DNA from: an uncultured Sulfitobacter sp.
Lineage (GTDB): Bacteria > Pseudomonadota > Alphaproteobacteria > Rhodobacterales > Rhodobacteraceae
Assembly: GCF_947500075.1 (NCBI RefSeq)
Contig: NZ_CANMQS010000007.1
Location: 178,399 to 242,398 of the forward strand
Direction of reading: 5' to 3'
Length of the DNA: 64,000 nt
Position numbers and translations under genes: made by a program. Within the stretch, counting starts at the first letter, position 1, and the number at the start of each line of letters is the position of its first letter. Of the stretch, positions 62,023-64,000 are shown in pieces. The notes under the pieces were generated by a model. The model was not told where the DNA came from. It did no database searches and saw only the letters and a program-made list of their open reading frames with translations.

Positions 62023-62890
62023 GAGCCTGCTGGAACCGTTTGCCTATAGCTACATGGTGAACGCCATGTGGGTTTCGGCACTTGTCGGCGGCGTTTGCGC
62101 CTTTCTGTCATGCTACCTTATGCTGAAAGGATGGTCGCTGATTGGCGACGCGCTCTCGCACTCCGTCGTGCCGGGGGTGGCGGGGGCGTATATGCTCGGC
62201 TTGCCCTTCGCACTGGGGGCATTCATTGCAGGCGGACTTGCGGCCGGGGCCATGCTGTTCCTGTCAGAACGGTCAGGACTGAAGATTGACGTGATTATCG
62301 GGCTGATCTTCACATCCTTTTTCGGGTTGGGCCTGTTCATCGTTTCCATCAACCCCATGGCAGTGTCCATTCAGACCATCACCATGGGCAATATCCTTGC
62401 GATCACACCGGGCGATACGCTGCAACTGGCGCTGATTGGCTTTGTCACACTAGCCGTGCTGCTGGCCAAATGGAAAGACCTGATGGTCACGTTCTTTGAC
62501 GAAAACCACGCGCGGACGATTGGGCTGCGTCCGGATATCCTCAAGGCCGTGTTCTTCATCCTGCTGTCCGCATCGGTTGTCGCGGCCATGCAGACGGTTG
62601 GCGCGTTTCTGGTGATTGCGATGGTCGTGACCCCCGGCGCCACGGCATACCTGCTGTGCGACCGGTTTGAGCGGTTGATCCTGCTTTCTGTCGCGATTGG
62701 GACCGGCACCAGCTTTCTGGGCGCCTACGTCAGCTACTTTCTGGACGGTGCCACCGGCGGCGTAATCGTCTGCCTGCAAACGCTGATCTTTCTGCTGGCT
62801 TTTGTATTTGCGCCGCGGCACGGGTTACTGGCCGCCAAAGCAAAGGCGCGCGCGGCCCTTGCCCATGGCCCTGAAACGGAGGCCGGATGA
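62015..62890 (+). CDS. sitC: Metal ABC transporter permease 1
   Basis: 291-residue ABC-3 family permease with about eight membrane helices. [24 protein letters not shown] near residue 35 is the family signature. [19 protein letters not shown] near 196 is the conserved later helix. ATG 62015 overlaps the sitB end; the longer open frame belongs to another reading of sitB. It overlaps sitD by 4 bases. Confidence 0.92.
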   Translation: MGESLLEPFAYSYMVNAMWVSALVGGVCAFLSCYLMLKGWSLIGDALSHSVVPGVAGAYMLGLPFALGAFIAGGLAAGAMLFLSERSGLKIDVIIGLIFTSFFGLGLFIVSINPMAVSIQTITMGNILAITPGDTLQLALIGFVTLAVLLAKWKDLMVTFFDENHARTIGLRPDILKAVFFILLSASVVAAMQTVGAFLVIAMVVTPGATAYLLCDRFERLILLSVAIGTGTSFLGAYVSYFLDGATGGVIVCLQTLIFLLAFVFAPRHGLLAAKAKARAALAHGPETEAG

Positions 62891-63729
62891 TGGATCTCGA
62901 CACCCTCACCCTGCCTTTCCGCTTTCCGTTTATGCAGAATGCGTTTCTGATTTCCATGATCGTCTCGGTACCCTGCGCGCTGTTGTCGTGCTTTCTGGTG
63001 ATGAAGGGCTGGGCGCTGATGGGGGATGCCGTCAGCCATGCGGTGCTGCCGGGGATCGTACTGGCCTATATCGTTGGAGCGCCCCTGCTTCTGGGGGCCT
63101 TTGCGGCCGGGATGATCTGCGCTGTGGCCACCGGGTATCTATCGACCAACAGCCGGGTGAAAGAGGATACCGTGATGGGGGTCGTCTTTTCCGGCATGTT
63201 TGGGCTGGGGATTGTGCTTTACGTCTCAGTTGAAACCAACGCGCATCTCGACCATATCCTGTTTGGGAATATGTTGGGCGTCGACGGGAGAGAGCTTCTG
63301 ACGGCGGGGCTGATTTCTGCTGTGGTGTCCGGCGTGCTGGCGCTGAAATGGCGGGATCTGCTCTTGCATGCCTTCGATGCCGCACAGGCGCAGGCGTCGG
63401 GACTGGCGGTGAACGTGCTGCACTATGGTCTGCTGGCGGCGCTGTCGCTGACCATTGTGGCGACGTTGAATGCGGCCGGGCTGATCCTCGCCATCGGCTT
63501 GCTGATCGCGCCGGGGGCGATTGCCTTTCTGCTTGTGCGCACCTTTGCCCGGATGCTCTGGGTGTCGGTGATCGTCTGCATGCTCTCGATGCTGCTGGGG
63601 ACCTACGCAAGCTTCTATCTCGACAGCGCGCCTGCACCGACGATTGTCCTGATCCTCACTGCGGTGTTTCTGGTGGCCTTTGTGCGGCGACAGCGGATGA
63701 CAAAGCGGGCGTCTTTGGCGCGCATGTAG
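62887..63729 (+). CDS. sitD: Metal ABC transporter permease 2
   Basis: 280-residue ABC-3 permease, a paralogue of sitC. CFLVMKGWALMGDAVSHAVLPGIV lies near residue 37, and AAGLILAIGLLIAPGAIAFLL near 196. It ends in a basic tail. The presence of two permeases points to the SitABCD/YfeABCD class rather than ZnuABC. It is the last gene of the operon, before a strong terminator. Confidence 0.92.
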   Translation: MMDLDTLTLPFRFPFMQNAFLISMIVSVPCALLSCFLVMKGWALMGDAVSHAVLPGIVLAYIVGAPLLLGAFAAGMICAVATGYLSTNSRVKEDTVMGVVFSGMFGLGIVLYVSVETNAHLDHILFGNMLGVDGRELLTAGLISAVVSGVLALKWRDLLLHAFDAAQAQASGLAVNVLHYGLLAALSLTIVATLNAAGLILAIGLLIAPGAIAFLLVRTFARMLWVSVIVCMLSMLLGTYASFYLDSAPAPTIVLILTAVFLVAFVRRQRMTKRASLARM

Positions 63730-63756
63730 GGTGGGGGTCCCCCATCTGATGACGCA

Positions 63757-63786
63757 AAAGGCCGCAGCTTTTGTGCTGCGGCCTTT
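63757..63786. terminator. Strong bidirectional terminator between sitD and tuf
   Basis: AAAGGCCGCAGC (63757-63768) pairs perfectly with GCTGCGGCCTTT (63775-63786) around TTTTGT, a 12-bp stem with A- and T-ends on both sides. It lies 27 bases after sitD and 46 bases beyond the end of the convergent tuf gene, so it serves both. Confidence 0.88.
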
Positions 63787-63832
63787 GGTGTTTTGTGGGG
63801 TGGTATAAGGTGGGTTGCACCCACCCTGCGGA

Positions 63833-64000
63833 TCACTCCGTGATCTTGGAAACCACACCCGCGCCAACTGTCCGGCCACCTTCACGAATAGCAAAGCGCA
63901 GGCCCTGCTCCATCGCGATGGGCGCGATCAGCTCAACGTCGAACTTCAGGTTGTCGCCCGGCATCACCATTTCCGTGCCTTCGGGCAGCTGAACCGTGCC
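63833..64000 (-). CDS. tuf: Elongation factor Tu, C-terminal end (partial)
   Basis: The last 55 residues of EF-Tu are encoded on the minus strand and run off the window end. [15 protein letters not shown] and [19 protein letters not shown] are the conserved domain 3 segments, ending VVSKITE. EF-Tu delivers aminoacyl-tRNA to the ribosome. The remainder of the gene lies beyond base 64000. Confidence 0.95.
   Translation of the reverse strand, partial: GTVQLPEGTEMVMPGDNLKFDVELIAPIAMEQGLRFAIREGGRTVGAGVVSKITE

Noticed and set aside
63730..63745. Short GGGGG/CCCCC hairpin just after sitD
   Set aside because: The stem is only about five bases with almost no loop; the 12-bp hairpin at 63757-63786 is the convincing terminator.

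Overview
This window is high-G+C DNA from an alphaproteobacterium, almost certainly a marine member of the Rhodobacteraceae (roseobacter group). The genus cannot be fixed from the sequence. The evidence is a tripartite TRAP transporter, a serine-cycle malate-CoA ligase pair, a VPxxA-CTERM surface protein, an RTX-tailed secreted nuclease, an Entner-Doudoroff operon and a photoactive-yellow-protein/gas-vesicle cluster of the kind known from Rhodobacter. I saw no rRNA, tRNA, CRISPR array, insertion sequence or prophage. Two genes are cut by the window edges: mtkA lacks its N-terminus at base 1, and tuf (EF-Tu) is present only as its C-terminal end at base 64000.

Layout. 1-3 kb: mtkA-mtkB and a D-2-hydroxyacid dehydrogenase, ending at a terminator shared with a convergent FMN-dependent alpha-hydroxyacid oxidase. 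4.6-9.6 kb: a very large secreted beta-propeller/nuclease/RTX protein and a fatty acid desaturase. 9.8-18.1 kb (minus strand): an eight-gene catabolic operon made of a Rieske oxygenase with its reductase, an acyl-CoA ligase, a thiolase/aldolase-like protein, a DUF35-SDR fusion, a cyclase-type hydrolase and an SDR. Six of its junctions are 4-base start/stop overlaps. It diverges from a MarR gene and a TRAP transporter (18.2-21.7 kb), and near-identical inverted repeats stand before both the operon and the TRAP genes. 22-34 kb: tpiA, a sugar-acid module (uronate dehydrogenase-like, DHDPS family, hydroxyacid dehydrogenase), an orphan sensor kinase, a class IV aminotransferase, a LuxR-type regulator with a degenerate hydrolase domain, and a LacI regulator overlapping xylA. 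34-35 kb: a GANTC-dense intergenic region and the CTERM protein.

The most interesting part is 35.1-57.3 kb, a light-sensing and buoyancy island. It contains photoactive yellow protein, both enzymes for its p-coumaroyl chromophore (tyrosine ammonia-lyase and the PYP-type coumarate-CoA ligase), and a long gas vesicle operon. The operon encodes GvpN, O, J, H, G, K, a second small GvpA-family protein and four GvpF/L proteins, and ends with GvpA. Within it are a Cdc48/VAT-like double AAA ATPase, an 894-residue protein with four internal repeats, and a small basic helical protein. Around pyp lie several unrecognised small proteins, at least three of which share a common motif and look paralogous. 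Just past the ammonia-lyase gene are a soluble multi-PAS chemoreceptor and a triple-CheW protein, so the locus may join blue-light sensing, flotation and taxis. Linkage of pyp to gvp genes is known in Rhodobacter; the motif family, the repeat protein and the taxis pair are the parts I could not match to anything described.

57.4-64 kb: eda and edd, with a perfect 14-bp LacI-type palindrome before edd; a divergent SitABCD-type manganese importer behind two Fur-family-like inverted repeats; then a strong bidirectional terminator and the end of tuf.
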